A stretch of 64,000 bases of DNA from Promerops cafer (taxonomy: Eukaryota; Chordata; Aves; Passeriformes; Nectariniidae), in NCBI GenBank assembly GCA_013398275.1, contig VZSE01012296.1, forward strand, positions 186,001 through 250,000, in the 5' to 3' direction. This document shows positions 1 to 15,100 of the stretch, in pieces. The notes below the pieces were generated by a model. That model was not told the origin of the DNA. It did not search any database and worked only from the letters and a program-made list of their open reading frames with translations. A program made the position numbers and the translations under genes. Numbering within the stretch: position 1 is the stretch's first letter; each line of letters begins with the position of its first letter.

Positions 1-126
1 GCAGACCTCCTCTGGTTCTGCCGTAGCTGCAGCCATTCGGCCCTGGAGAGCCAAATGCCCATAGTCATTGGTCATTTGCGATGCAAGTCCTCCCAGCTCC
101 TCCGGGTTAGTAACCGACTTAGTCAT
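1..126 (-). CDS. TLN2: TLN2 exon 42 (may run to the window edge): R10, residues 1873-1912
   Basis: Encodes MTKSVTNPEELGGLASQMTN, then DYGHLALQGRMAAATAEPEE. After a TTTTTTCAG acceptor the family sequence is followed down to GAG at positions 7-9. The next bases on the minus strand, GTCTGC, would read Val-Cys, whereas talin-2 continues Ile-Gly-Phe. I therefore think the exon ends at position 7 with a weak GTCTGC donor, but the cut makes this uncertain. R10 continues beyond the window. Confidence 0.88.
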   Translation of the reverse strand, partial: MTKSVTNPEELGGLASQMTNDYGHLALQGRMAAATAEPEEVC

Positions 127-3100
127 CTGAAAAAAGAACACAGGCAAGAGAAAAAGAAAATTGACAGGCATGAGAATAACTTGTTAATACACCCCAGATT
201 AGAAGCACACTCGTCTGTTTGGCCACGCTGATAAAATGGGGTAATCCGCTTGCCATGGAAGGGACGTGTCCTCCAGCAAGAATTCCAGAGGAAACTCAAG
301 CAAAACATGCTTTATTAGAGTCATGGCAACTGGGCAGTTGCTGCACATATGGAGGAATCAAAGAGCAGCAGTTAGAGCCAATACTTCACTCTGACACAGA
401 GGGGCCATTGGCCAGGTACAGTTATTCACACTGGGAAGGAAAGTGGGGTTTGTGTGTCACAGCCACCTTATTTTGTCAAAGGTGAGCTAATCCCCATCAG
501 CCTCAGCTGAGATGTGGAAGCATGGAAATGGAAAAAATCTGAGAACCAATGCAAAACACATCTCAGATGAGGGAACAGGATGGAGAAGAAATAGGCAGGA
601 TGACACAGAATGTCTCAGTAGAATGTCAGTATAAATAACTGAATCTCTACAAAATTTCTACCTTTTAACAGAGATAGTTCTTCTGTCTCAATTCATGTAA
701 GTAAAAGCAACAGAGGCCCATCCCTGGGGCAAAACTAGTTTTAGACAAATTCCTACTGTCATAGGTAGCAGAATCATGGACCTCTCTTGACTGCAAGAGC
801 AATTGACTTTGTGAAAAATCCTGTCTGTAGCACACATGAACAGTCACCTCAACTCTCTCAGCAACAAATTAGCAACCACAGTGCTGTTCCAAGGGAAGAC
901 ACATGACGCATTACTGTGAAACACAAGTCAAGAAAAATCTCAATTCAACAGGTGTCACTTTTTTCTTTTTTTAAACCCAGGTGAGTCACAGAAATGGAAG
1001 AAAAGGACAGTGTGGGATGTTGATCTGCATTCATTCATTAAGCATTATAGGGCTCTGAAAACACTGATGTTATTTCACTGGCTACCTGAACCAATAAGTG
1101 TGAAAGAATATCCTGAAGTCATTGATAAACAGAAGGTGGCATTTCAGTCCAGTTAAATGGGCTGATGAAAAAGCATGTGGTTTTCCTTTTATTTCACCTC
1201 AAAAATGAGCCAAATAAAGAGCTTTTGTGCAGAAGAGCCACAATACAATCCAGCACTCCTCCTGTAGAGGACCCCTCTAGGATCACACCACTAAGATGCA
1301 AGAGTTAGATCGACAAAATCATCACTCCTTTTGCTCCATTACCCCAAGAGAGAGAAGGTTATTGAAAATTTGATGATCAAGAGTGTCTCAACACTGCACA
1401 ACTAATTCCATGTTCCTTATGTACACAGAGTTTGGACCCTGTTAAGGTAATTTCTTACCATTTCCTGTGCTGTAACAGCAATGGCTTTAGAATATTTCAC
1501 CACAGTGGTCTGATAATCAACAAAAGTTCCTTTTGGATCTGGAGGTGTACCTTCATCCAGCTGCAAGACAGAGGGAAAACCACAGCATTAAGAAGTCACA
1601 ATAAACAGCATACTTTACAGGCAATAGTAAAATTGTAGTATGTAATCAATTCTATGATCTCCTCTCTCTGAAGATACTAAAGTGAAAATAGTGCACCAGG
1701 ATGTACAGAGAAGCTCAGCAAATACTTGGGCCCAGGTTATAAGCATGGAAGATGCAGAGAATGTACAGTGCAAAGTACAGTTTTTGAGCATGAGGTTTGC
1801 TTCTCAGGCAAGGTCAAACAATCTGCTCTTCTCAGTAATAGAGAAAGGAAGGTACAACAGTCACAAACCAAAATGTTCATGCCACAAGGTAATGTAAGAT
1901 TTCTTTATGTGCTAAAGTCTTTAATATTTAAGTCAGGATAGGAAGAGGCAAATATTTGGATTGAACTCATGTACACTCTGCAGCTATACATCTTCAGTAA
2001 AACTCATTACAAAGCATAGCAGAGCATTTCAGGCTTTGACATCTTCTTTGAAAGTAACTTGCTTCAAGGTTGGCCTGCTCTTCATTTAAGAGACTAACAT
2101 GAAAGATAAAGGAAAAAAAGGAAGCAAAAATAAGAGGTCACTTGACCTAAGATGATAGTTAAATGCCAGAATATTACTGAACAAACTATTTTGTAGGAAT
2201 TCTACTGACAGTAGAATGTAGGTTCTAAATGTGAGCACTATGGCCCACATCAGTTTTATTTTACAATATGCAAAATCAAATAATCTTCTGGTTTCCTGTG
2301 ACAACATTTCATGACTGACCACTGAATCAGCATCAGTTTGTCCAAAGCTCTGCAATGTGGATCAGCTTTCAAGCCCAAAGTGAGAAGGGGATCAATTTCT
2401 ATGCTCACCTTGGTCATTGCCTCTGCAATCGAGTCTACCATACCTCCAACCATGCCAACTTCACTTGCAGCTTCATTTAAAGTGACCATGATGTCATCCA
2501 CAGCCTCCTTCATCAGCTGTGCAGCCTCAGTGATGGCATCGTGAGTATGAGATGCCTGGAAGACACAGAATAAGAAAACCAAGATAGTCACAGGATGTTC
2601 TCTCTGCAAAACAATAGTGAGAATCAGAAGTGTAAGAAATTAAAACAGTAAAGGCACTGAAAATAACACTTCTGAGCAATAATGACAAGTAAAACATTGC
2701 AGCAAAATGGACAGAACAAAACTCCTACAAGGAGCCATGGCACATGACACTTTCAGCCTCAGGTGCCACAGTCTTTGTTAATGTCCTCTAAAGATGGCAG
2801 CTCTCTGTAAGGTGCAAATAGCACCTGAGTTATGAACGGTCGTGTAATGCTGCTCTTTCCTGGCAAGCATCCCCATCCCACTGGGCCATGCACCAGACAA
2901 GCCCTGGCTTTTAACCATTTGCTTTCTCTATGAGAGCCTAGATAGCTGCTGTCATACTTTGTGTCCCCTGAGAGGATGCTGTGAGCAGGCTGGAATCCTG
3001 TCTTGGAGAAGTGTTTCCACTCTCAGGAGACATAAGGAGAGCTGTCATTGGCACTTTGACTGCAAACACATCCCTTGACTGTACAGCAGGTATGTGCTGG

Positions 3101-6100
3101 GTTTTCTGCCATACTTGCCTTCCTCTCTCACCCTTAATGCCACACAACCACCTTACCTTGGGGTTTCCTCCCCCTTCTTTGGCAGCATACAGTATCTGTA
3201 AGGCAGATTCTGCCAGAGTCTTGCTCTGGTCCAACACGGTCATCTGTTGCTGATGATTCAGTGTCTTGGATGCCACACCAACTGCAGCTAAAACAAGGGG
3301 TTCGAAGTAACTTGCCAGCTGTGTTACCTAAGAAAGCCAGAACAACCCCAGAAAGCCATTAACCCCACTTCTCAGGTGAAACTGAGAGAAAACACATTCC
3401 CTGTTTACCACTGGGATGTGGGTTAGCTCAAGGAGCACAATGCTTCTGCACTGTACAACACTGGGCTTGGATCATGTGCCCAGGCATTGTGTCTCCCCTC
3501 TCTGGCCAACTCCTTTGCAAAGCCACACGTCTCCTCCTCCAGAAGCACATGGTCCCTTGAGGTTAAATGTAACTGTTCAAGACTGTCACAGGAGCCACGT
3601 GCTATTCAAGAGCATCCCTGAAAAGCATCTCCTCTGGGCAAGGGAGGAACCTCTCAATCTTTGTTGCCTCTACAGTTCTTCTCTCAATAATATACAGGAT
3701 GAGGACTTGCTATGTGAGAAACTTCTAAATCTTGCAATAACTATGGTAAATATGCATTTGGTATGTGCATTCTAACACTTGTTTTCTTGGACAGACATCT
3801 TATAAGCATGAGTGACTCTACTTAGACTCCATATAACAGAGGAAGACATTTACACAAAGCTCCTAACCAAAAACCTCAATAAGAATGTCTCTCCTCTGGC
3901 CCAAAATGTAAAAAGGTTTATTTGGTCTTGGCTCTGAGTATTTGAAAATTCCATTTTTTTTCTCATTACAAATGTGTTCTTCTGCTCCCCTATAGGAGGA
4001 GAAACTTCTATGAAATTGGGGTCTTCCCTATCATTCAGCTGTCCAAGATTTCAAATGCCTTTGTCATGGCAGGACCATACCTTGTGCCCCAGCTGAGCTG
4101 CCTCTCCCCGAGCTGCGGTGGCTATGGGATCGATGAGGTGGCCAATTTCCTGTACAACTGACGTCAGCTGCTCCTGTAGAGCCTAAAAGAAAGAGAAATT
4201 GTCAGTTGCTATCACAGCTGTTCTCTTATCCAGCTGTGCAACACTTGACAATCACCGTCGGACCAGCCAACATCCTCAAAGCTGTTCAAGTGACCCGCTC
4301 TGGCAGAATGCAGAAATCCACACTGCTAGTTTTCCTCACACACTGCCTCATTTCTTCTCCCTTACCCTCTTTCAACAACAGCAGCCCTGAGATGGGCCTG
4401 CTCCTCTTAGGTTTATATGACAAATCTGAGGAGAGAGTGCTGACAGTAGCAAACTCAGGGCTAGGTGTCCTTTCTCACTGCAATGTGATCAAGGACCCCC
4501 TGACACCTCCCAGGCTATTTTTGCCTGGATTTAGTATCACTGCAACAATCGGAAAACTGTCAGGAGCACTGATTTAAGTGTGAAGAAACATTTTTCAAAG
4601 CAGAAAATACAAAGAACAAAAAACTCTCCTGCAGATTTTGAAGGTAGTGGGAGAAATCCACTGGCACAGGAAAAATGTCACATCTCTGAAGGACAGAGAT
4701 GAGGAGTGACCTCCTGAATACAATCTGCAGGACAAGAGTAAACATATTAAAAGCATATTAATGGCCTGGTCAAGACATAAGTACTGGCTTTTACTTCAGA
4801 GGCACTTGATATCTTGGCAACCATCAGGATTAAGGTCACTCTCATGATAGGCAAAAGAAAAAAAAATATTTTTGCCCTTTGTTATATTCCTTTACTGCTT
4901 TATAAATAACTGCCATTTTTGGTAACATTTACTTCAGTTCAACATGGTGAACATGATAACCTCATCATTTCAATTAAAATGAATTATGACATATCTCCTG
5001 CAATGACTTCTTTTGCACAGCTTCATTTGGTCTGACACGTTTCTAGTATGCAGTGTTACAGCCCGAAGAAACCACTCCCATAAACACATAGTTTCAAGAA
5101 GCAACAGTATGGAGAGACACAAATAGCAAGATGAGAATCTCAACGTGACTTGAGACATGGAAGAGGGCAGAGAAGGAAGCTTTCTTAAAGTGAACATAAC
5201 ATCAAGTTCAAATTTCACTTATTAATGGACAAACTAGGCATTAAGAAGGACGAACATTGACATTTCTGTCACTAGACTAGCTTCAGAAACAAATATATTG
5301 TGAATCTTCAGAAACTAATCCTGGCTTCCACATGGCAAAGCACCACAAAAACTCCATCAGTCTGTCATATCAGCATAGGAAGTCAGAGTAATAAGTGGGT
5401 GACAGTAAAAAATAATTACTTTCACCCCGACTATTCCCTGGTGATTTTGGGATCTTTGAAGAAGTGACACACTTTTGTCCATGTATGACTTTGTCTAGAA
5501 AGACCCCAGTAAGGACACTTCCCCCTCACTGGCAGTGGACTGTGCTGTGATTGAGCAGCAGGTGCCCAGCACTCTCTGTTTCTGCCTGTGCCCTCTGCCT
5601 CACCTCCACGGAGATGTCATCCCTGGTGGCCAGGCTCTGGCTGACGGCAGCGAGCGAGGCCTGCTCAATGTCCCTGATGCATCTGTTGATGCCATCGATG
5701 GAGAAATCACATTCTCGCTGCCCTGGGGCCTTGTCCCTGCAAGACAGAGACAAACTGAGCATGGTGGCAAGGAGCAGGGTCTTTCCTGAATGCATACAGG
5801 CACACTTAAAAAAAACTCAAAAACCTATTTCCCACATACTGCATGTTGGAACACGATCTACATGGGGGTATTATTAGCTACTGTTCATTTTCTACAGCAT
5901 TCTTTATTACACTGACCTTAGAGTGAACTGGGGGTGGAACCAGAGAAGAACAGAACACAAACACAGAACAGCCCTGTGCTGCAGGGTGCTGCAGTCATCA
6001 ATTATGATTGAACACCCAGTGTAAATGAGGAGAAACTGTACATCACAGAGTAATTTCTGTCAGTGAAAAATAACACTGCTAATGGCCATATGGCATTTTT

Positions 6101-9100
6101 CTTTATGAATAGTGGCTCAGTTATTACAGAAGACATACCTGATAGAGGTAATAAGACTCTTGATAGAATCTGAGACTGTATGGGAATGCCCTGCTAGTAC
6201 AGACCATGTAGGAGGGTCTTTGGGATTGATAGCCAGAGAACGGGCAGTTTTGATCAATAAAGATGAGCTCTCCAACATTGTCTTAGCAGAAACCAGAATT
6301 GGCTCCTGTGCTTGTGATCCCTGTGGTCAGGAAGGTATAAGAACAGAAAGAACATTTGAATTATTATTTGAGTTCATCCACTTTCTGCTCCTGAAAGTGT
6401 ATTTGATTAACAGCATTAAAATGGAATTCTAATCTTCTCCACTGTACTATTATATTCACAGATAGTTAACACAGAAATAGAACAAAAATAATCAGTCCAA
6501 CAGCTTTCTCTGAAACATACTTAAGAAACATGTCTCAAGTTAAGAAATGCATTTTCCAGCTGAGAAACAAGAGAAACAATGACACAGGTTTAGTAGCAGA
6601 TTACAGAAATATCAATGAAAATACACTTTGTCACAAAAACTGTTGTCATCAACAGATGTGCCCTTTCTCCAGTCAGACTACTAACTCCAAGTGATGACTG
6701 ATGACTCTTGACTGGGTTATCATCTGTGTATCTATTTTATTGCCAATAATCTGATAAACCCAGGTACGACAGACCTGGAGGACACACTTAGATTTCAGCT
6801 ACAGCCCCACAGCTGTAAGATTGCAACAGCTACTGCATCATCTGATATTGCCATCTGGATCAGAGCCTGACAAAAGCAAGAAGCAGCCCTTGGAAGGCCA
6901 ATAACAACACATGTCCTCTTCTCAAAAGCTTTTACAGAGCTTGAGGGGTTTGCTTTTTTATCTCTTTTCCCTGTGAAAAAACCCCAAACCCAACAAATCC
7001 TTTATTAGTCTCTTCACATTCTCCTCTGCTGTAGTTATACAGTTTGAGGATGAAGAACCTGTGGGCAAAAGGGAAAAAAACCAGCAACATCCCTTTGATT
7101 CTTTTCAGAACTAACTAGGTTCCATTTGTTAAAACTGCTCTTGAGGGAAAACAGGGGATATTGACTATTGTATTGCATGGAAGAATCCAGCTACTAAAAC
7201 ATGCAAATAACCTGTGCTGTATGGCTTTGCTAACAGCAGACTTGCAGCACTTACTGTAGTCAAACTGTGCATCCTACTGGTAGAAAAGTCAAGGTCAGAG
7301 GTTAAACAAAAGACAGCACAATGCCCTGTGAACACCCAGAAACACAAGGAAATACTTTGGGGTCCTTACACTTGCTCTCTCCCAACATATGATTAATTCA
7401 ACATTTTCAACTTCTGCAGGATGGAAATGCAGTATCCTGCCTTACCTCAGTGCTGATCTGTGCTGGGATGCTGACAAATTCTGGGTTTGAAGCAAATGCT
7501 GTCAAATTTTCCACAGCCTCTATTAAAGGTGCAGTGGCAATTCTGCACTTGTTGCGGTTCTCCTCAGAGAAATCTCCATCCAGTGCCTGGAAATGAAATC
7601 AGGATTGAGCTTGGTCTGAATGGGTTTCTTTAGCAAAATTGAAGGAAAATGGCTTAAGTCTTCCTGGTTAGAAACCACTGCGTGTTGATATTTAAAAGCT
7701 CCTTCACAAACAAGGTTGATGCAAAGAATGGGATCTCTTAGGAGTGTTTCGTTCCTCAGCTGGTTACTGACCCTAAACTTTGAACTGCTGCAGGTTTTCT
7801 GTCACTGCACTCTGACGAGTCTCTCAAGCCTCTCTGCAATGAGACTCAAGTGTCTCAAGTGTCCCAGGACCTCACACTCCAAAGGGTGGAAGGGGCTAAC
7901 TCCCACCTTTTTGTGGTTTGTGAAGGTGGTTGTTTCCTACGGATTGATTTTGAAATTTTTTAGTTATTTCTGTTTTAAGCAAACCAGTTAATATATTGCT
8001 CTCATTTTCACCCGTATCAACCAACCTCTCTCACAACCTCAGAATAAACATTTGAGCTAATGAAATCAGATTAGATCAGTTAATGACATCCAGAAGCGTT
8101 CAGAATTGTGAATTCTCCATGGCTTCACAAGTATTACTTCTGCTTGCATGAAAAAACGTACCCCCTACCAAATTGCTGGCAAGAATCTGGATAATAAAAG
8201 GTTACTATTGACAGAGACTACTAGCAACATAAATGGCTTCTGTTTGGTTCCCACTATTATTTATTTCCTTTTTTCTTCTCCTATAGCTAAGGTAAAGCTG
8301 TCAGAAATAGCTCCAAAAATCTCCATATACTGGGGAACTTAACACCATTAAAAACCTTCACATTCAGTTACTTGCAGATTATTCTTATGGTGCAAGCTCA
8401 TTAAATACATCAATCCTGAGGGGTCTCATATGGGATGGGCCAGCTGCCTCTCCTAATATTAAAACTGCCCATTTTTTTTCACCTTGAATTCAGCAGTTAC
8501 ACCATTGAATGTGTTTTCCAATTCAGATCTTCAAAAATTTAATTAGTGATTTTTTAAACCATGCATATCCAAGAAGGTAAAAAAGATATTCCTAACTGTT
8601 CTGATTCTGTCTCAACAGGGGGAAGAAAACCAAACAAGAAAACCCCCTAAATCACAAAGGAAGAAGAAAGCACAATTGAGCAGCATTTGTACCTTGATAG
8701 TTTTAACCAGGTTAGCAGTGCTGTTTGCAACTTCCTTGGCAGATTGCACGAAGTGTCTCTTGGCAACAGGATTTGCTGTTTTTGACGAAGCAATGCGACA
8801 GGCGTTGCACAGAGCAGACGTGTGTTTGGCCACGATCGTGGCAGCTGACAAGACCTGCAAGAACCAGCACAGGGCAGGCACAATGTCAGAGGGGCAGGAC
8901 AGTAACCACACTGCAGCTCTGCAACGTCAGCGTCCAAAGCCAGGCAGCAGAGTCAAAGCAAAACAGCCCGGGCTGGACACGAGCAGAGCCGAGTCCCGAG
9001 TGGCAGCAGGGGTGCTGTCCCTGCAGTCACCTGCGAGGGGCTGCTCGCTGGATCGACCAGGTTCTGGCAGGCCATCTGGATCGCTTGGTTGGCACGGGCA

Positions 9101-12100
9101 AATTGAATTGGGTCAACGAGGCCCTGCTGACCGGCCTGGCTGTTTGGATCTGAGATACCAACCAGGTAAGCAGCCTAGAAATGGGGAAAAGAAGAAAACA
9201 AACCTAGTAAGTCATGCTCATTCTGTCTAGGATCTCTGGTAAGCTGGCTATATGTCATAGCACATGGTGGTCAGAGATTATTCAGAAATCATACTGTGAA
9301 ATACAATTACAATTTGTTTTTAGCAATACATCTCCAGAATTCACTGAAACCAAGAAAACATACCCTTACACTTGAGAAAGTTAATTAGTTGAAACAAAAT
9401 TAATAGTCCACTGATTAGACAACTGCTATCCCTGAAAACATTACTGGTCACTTGCACAGCCAATGGAAAGAGCTTTAATGGTTACAGGTACTGGCAAATT
9501 ATTTACTGTAATAGCCACAGTTGGAGGCAGTGGGGTTTTTTGTCAAGACTACAAAAGCAATCCAGCAAAGGCACTTCTGTTGAGTGCAGGCCTGCAGCTG
9601 CTGGTCTCACTGCAGCTCCAGGTGTCTGATGGCCAACCTCACCTTCTCTCTCAGTTATAAATTTCATGCCTCTCAACAACCACAACTTATATGAACTGTC
9701 ACAATCATATATGAAGATTCCTCGTATCTATTACAGATACAATTATCTGTCATCTTAGTATGCCAGTAAGGCAACTCAGAGTTAGATGTGGAGAAGGTTT
9801 AGTCCATACCAAGGCATTACACATTTGGGGAAATCAAGAAGAGGTTTTCAGATGCAGAGCAGGATCCCCACAACCAAATCCTTCACCAAGGTGACTGTAT
9901 CAGCTCTTTACAGCTCACTCAGTTATCAGATGAGTGAAACCACAGAGATCAGACCCTAATTTGTTGTAGCAGCTTAAGAATTTTGGTTATTCCAAAAGCA
10001 TCTGAACAGCTGAAACGGGTTTCTTCTTAGTTTCAATGTCTGAAATTTGTGGTGCTCCTTCAGAACTTCTACAAACTAGAACTCGATTCATTACTTTTAA
10101 CTGTGGCTTTTTTGTGCATTTCTCTGTGATATAATAGTTTGGAGCCTGAGCTGCAAACATGAATTCCATGTATGCTGCAGCTTTGCTTTATCCTCAGGAA
10201 AGCTTCCTTCTAGATGCCATTTCCCTTCCTTAGCAAGTAGGCACGTTATTGCGCTCTGCTCCTCTGCAGTCTGCGCAGTTTCTGTGGGTCTACACAGACC
10301 ACGCCGTGTCATGCAAAGTCAGCACTTGCTTGACCACAGGGAAATGAATTTCAGATTTACAAACCCAGAACATGAGCTTGCTAAAAAAGAAAATCTTTAC
10401 TGCTTTACAGACTTCAGTCTCTTACCTGAGCTGCTGCCTCTGTGAGGCCACAAAGAGCCTTGGATGCAACTCCAACACATTCTCCAAAGACTAAAAGATC
10501 CCCAGTTTTTGCATTCTGGGAAATGCCCGCCATTGATTCTCCAAGAACCTCAGAAATTAAAAAACAAAGTTATCTTCCAAATATGCATCCCTACCACTTA
10601 GAGGCAAGCAATTACTGGCCTGAAACCAATTTTGGCCCACAAAACCCCTGGACTCGGCTTCCAGAATTTTTAGACTTCACTGAACTGGATACATTCCTGT
10701 GTGGTGTGAGGGAGCAGGCATGCACACCGACACTGGACTGACAGGGAACACAGGCTCTACTACAGCTCAAATGACAAGAGGGTGCAGAATTGCCCCTCAT
10801 TAATTTTGCTGTCACCCATTAGTCATCACAGCTAACCTGGAACTAGGTGCATTTCACAGACTGTAGAACATGGCAGGCAGTCCTGCAGATGCTGTTGACA
10901 CACACAGGATCATCTTTGTAACCAAACTCACTGAAGCTCAGTGGAAATGAAACTGCACCTAGACTTCTGGAACCATCTTAGTGTCAGAATGCACATGAAT
11001 TCCCACATTATGTCCCACTGAATTCAGTTCACTTGGCTTTAAAATTCAAAATGAGCTGACTGCAGTAGAGCATTAGATGCTAGATGACAAACACATCCAT
11101 TAGGTACTTTCTTTTTCTTTTAGAGAAGAAGGAATATGAGACAATTCCAACACATCAAATAACAAGGACACCAAAAGCCAGCTTCAAAGGAAGATGTACA
11201 GCACAGTTAGATTAAAAAGAACTGAAGAGGTTTCCCACAGGTTTTCTGACACACTGGGGTGACTGGACTGCTCAGACATTTGGCAAAGCTGTTCTGCACA
11301 GAACAATACAATGGGATTTCATTGCCAAGCCCTCCCATTCATGCTTTGGGCTGTTCTAACATAGGTGCAGTCAAAATTCAGCACCCCCAAGTGTGACATG
11401 CTGTCTAGTGCACAGGGGAGGAAGGGAGCAAGGAGCAGCTTTCAGAGCATTGTGTACCAGTCACTGAATTAAAAATTTCTTACTGAGGCAATATACCTTC
11501 TAAGTGACCAAAACCTGAAGTTACCTGTAAGAGACCTATCTCAGGCAGAGTTTATCAAGGAGTGTAGCATACATTTTAGCTATAAACACTGACTGCACCT
11601 CTAACATTCAATATGCAGAGGTGGAAACCTCTGAAAATCCAAACACACTTTATAACTGACACAGAGGTGGGAAAAAGAAATTACCTTTGAGTTTTCCATT
11701 ACGCCCTCAATACAATCAAAATATGAGAGATCACTCACAGGTTCATTTGGGTTATCCAGCATTCCCTTAACTGTCTGAAATAATGAAAGAAACTGATTAT
11801 TGACAAAGTCTGAAAGACTGAGCTGAGAAGAACACAGACCATCACACCTATTCTGCTTATCCCAGTGTAAGCTCACACGTTTGTCTCCAGCAAGCAGCCA
11901 AAGCTACACAATCCCAGAGGGTGTGCCATGCAGGAAACTGCACCAACAGGAACTGAACTGTGGGAACTCCATGTTTGTGCACCACCAATCTCTTGGAAGT
12001 TCAGGTTTACCTCATGTTTGTGATGAGTGATATATGGTGAGAGATGCTCAGCTTGACATGAGGCAGTCTGGTTTTCTGTCAGGTGTCAGCAGGGTAACAC

Positions 12101-15100
12101 ATGTTTTCAGTACTATTTTAAATTTCATAAATGAATTTAAAGGAGTGGTAAGAAAAACAGCTGCCATTTGTTGAGCACTGTCTGGAAACACAAAGGGTTA
12201 CTGAACTGAGTACACATGCACCACCTGCCTGCCTCTTTCAGGGTCAACAGATTCCCCCAACACAGGAAAATTTTCTGGCAGGAAACTACATATAGTTGGG
12301 TTTAATTTCTTTTTCTGAGGTGATTCTGAGTCCTGAAAATAGCAATGTGACAATGAGTCACATATTCATTGAGAAGAATGAATGCAATTAGATAACAAAA
12401 CTTGTAAAAAGCTGCAAAATGCGGGAGGCTAATTCTTTTATACATAAAAATATCTGTAGCACACCTTTTTCCCAAGTCTTAAGGAACACTATTTTACTGC
12501 CAAATATCATGCAGAAAAGACTTTTAATCCTTCTGATGAAAGTGAAATCAATTAAGTAGAGAAGGTATCAGCAGCTGTTTCTGACATTTGATTTCCACCT
12601 AAAGGAAATCAAGGCATGATTTTAAACACTTGGATTTTTCTTGTAACACAGCTTCTAACTTGAAGATGTTACAGAAACAAAGTATTTTTAACAGTTCAGC
12701 TATTGCTTTGTAAAAGTTTGTCTTAAAGGCTTACAGCAATTAAAAAAGAGAAGAAGGTGAAGAAGTGCTGTCTAGAAAGCAAATTCCCGTTGTCTCTTCT
12801 GTCTGTCAGTTCTCACTGACATTGCAGCATCTCTTCATGTTGTGCTCTATTAAATAACAACTTGAAGGGCAAACAAGGTTCCTACAGACTTGCACTACTT
12901 TGGAGACAGAGGCCCTCAGAATATAAGGAAGAGAACAGCAAAATACAAGCCAGCACAAACTTCCCACTAACATACATTTGCAATCACTGCAACACCCGTG
13001 GTACTCTTTGCAGCTCAATTCCGGGCAGGTTTAGCTACCTCACTGAAGGTTAGACAATAAGGTCCTCTCTAAAAACAGTCTTCCAGAGTCTCCAAAGAAG
13101 ACCACAGAGCCTATTGACAGTATCAAATCCATGCTGAGACACACTTTCTACAGAAACAATGACTTTTAGTAGCTAAGAAGCCCTGGAAAGACTAGGAATA
13201 CTGTGTGATGACTGTGTGTGATGACTTTGGAAAATAAAAGTTTCATCACTGTAAAGAGAAATTAGAAGAAATTAAGACTTCTAAAATTTCATTGGTTCCT
13301 CCAGTTACTTTGATGTGAGTCTGCAGTCTGATTTCAGGACTGTTTGCTTTGGCCTTGGTTTCCCTTTTTCCAGAAATTAATCTAATTCCATATATCCAGG
13401 CTTTTCTCATTAACTATGTCTCTCTGAGAAGTTCAAGATGCTACAGATCTTCCTTCTGCCCTTTGCTGGCCCTGCTCACAATCCATGCCAGCATGTGCAA
13501 TTCTGTGCTACTGCCACAGAACCCTCTGCAAGGGCTTTTAAAGGCTATTCTGCCCCACATTTCTCCTCTAAGCTCTCAGTTTTCTGTGGCTCATTAGCTG
13601 GAAATTCCCACCTTTCACATCCCTGCCATTTCACAGATCTCTCCCCATTAGTGTTTCAGGAAGTCCTGAGAATTAGCATTTCATTGCCCCTGCTTGCTCC
13701 TTTACATTACAGCCTGATTTCCTGGTTTCTGCTTCTGTTCTTTGGATTTGTTGCTGCTCCCCTGACCAAGGAGAGAACACTTAAGAAGCTGGGAATTCAG
13801 AAGGACAAAGTGGCTCCTAGGGGAACTCCTACAACATTTTGGGATGATAACCACGGACTCACATATTAAGAAAAGTCACAATATCCTAGAATGCACTGCA
13901 ATGACTTTTGTATCCTTGTGATACTAAGGGCTAGAAATAAGAAGTTTAATGGTATTTTATGCTCTCAACACAGGCCAGTCAGCCCTTGATGTTTTGACCT
14001 TGACAGTAAACAAACATCTAGTTCAAATGAGAAGATATTTCCTACTACTGAAAGTGGCCCTGTCTGTGATCAGTGGAGGTCTTTCAACTGACCCATTATT
14101 TAGCCAGCCAAACCTTTCACTCAGGATCAATAATGTATCTTGAAGAGCCTGTACTGACACATGCATCGTATCAGTTGGACAGGGAAGGCAGAAACAAGGC
14201 ATTAAAAATCTACACTAAGAAAGGTCAAGGCAGAAGATGGCAAACATCATCCTAAAGTGGGATGTCAGCAACAACAGCTTGCAAGTGGAAAAACCAAGAT
14301 ACTGCAGCTCCCTCCAGTGCACTGGTGGTAGTAAAAACATCCATCTTGCCATGATTCTTCCTTAAGTAACAGTAAGTATGAATAATAGGGACTAAACTGT
14401 ATCTTTGGAGGGCAGGAAAGAGGAAATGGAGACAGGGTAGCAAATTTCATTCTGGCCAAACCTACAAGATGTTTACATGGGTTCCATGCTCACCTTGTAC
14501 ACACCCTGCCACAGATATCAAGTGAGAAGACAGTAACAGGAGCTATTCAGACAAAGAATACAAGGGAAACAAACATGTGGGGCCCACTTTTATTTACAAG
14601 AACTTTTGAAATATAGTAATACCTCCAGTTCTCTGAGTGCATTATCACATTCCTTCTGCCCGGGAGCTTGTTGGGTGCACAGTGTGATGAGCTGGTTTAT
14701 ACTCTCAGTCACAGCTCTGGGGAGAGTAGGAGGAAAAAAGGTGGATTTTAAAGTGAAACTATTCCTCTTAGTAAAACTTTTGTCATTAACTGTATACTGC
14801 ATAAAGATATAAAACCTGGATCTTCTACTACATGGCTGAGCCCAGCAGCCAAACTGGTGGCACCTGTGGGAAAACACTGGTGACAAAGGACAGAACACCA
14901 TGTGGCAGCAGGCCAAGGCCAACATATTACATTGGCAAGCTGCTAAAAGGTATTTCAGCACTTCTCCAGGTCTGACATCAACTGAATAATTTCTCACCTA
15001 CCACCCCAGAAGCCCTAGAGGATACAGAAACAAGTGTCTGGTATGGAAAACAATGATTGAATGTAAAGTAAATGTTATTTACCTCTCTGTAGCAAAGTCA

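Noticed and set aside
1650..1662. An ATTCTATGATC string resembling the CR1 3' terminal octamer repeat
   Set aside because: Only one partial unit, with no adjoining CR1 3' UTR sequence.
3416..4577. Overlapping plus-strand frames of 60-123 codons across introns 37-39
   Set aside because: They overlap each other in different frames, lack any domain and run across TLN2 exons; ordinary chance or shadow frames.
8676..9230. A 184-codon plus-strand open frame, the longest simple frame in the window
   Set aside because: It is the antisense shadow of TLN2 exons 33 and 34 and the short intron between them, and has no protein-like resemblance of its own.
13438..13869. A 143-codon plus-strand frame in the intron between exons 30 and 31
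   Set aside because: Hydrophobic but without a recognisable signal peptide, domain or conserved motif; probably chance.
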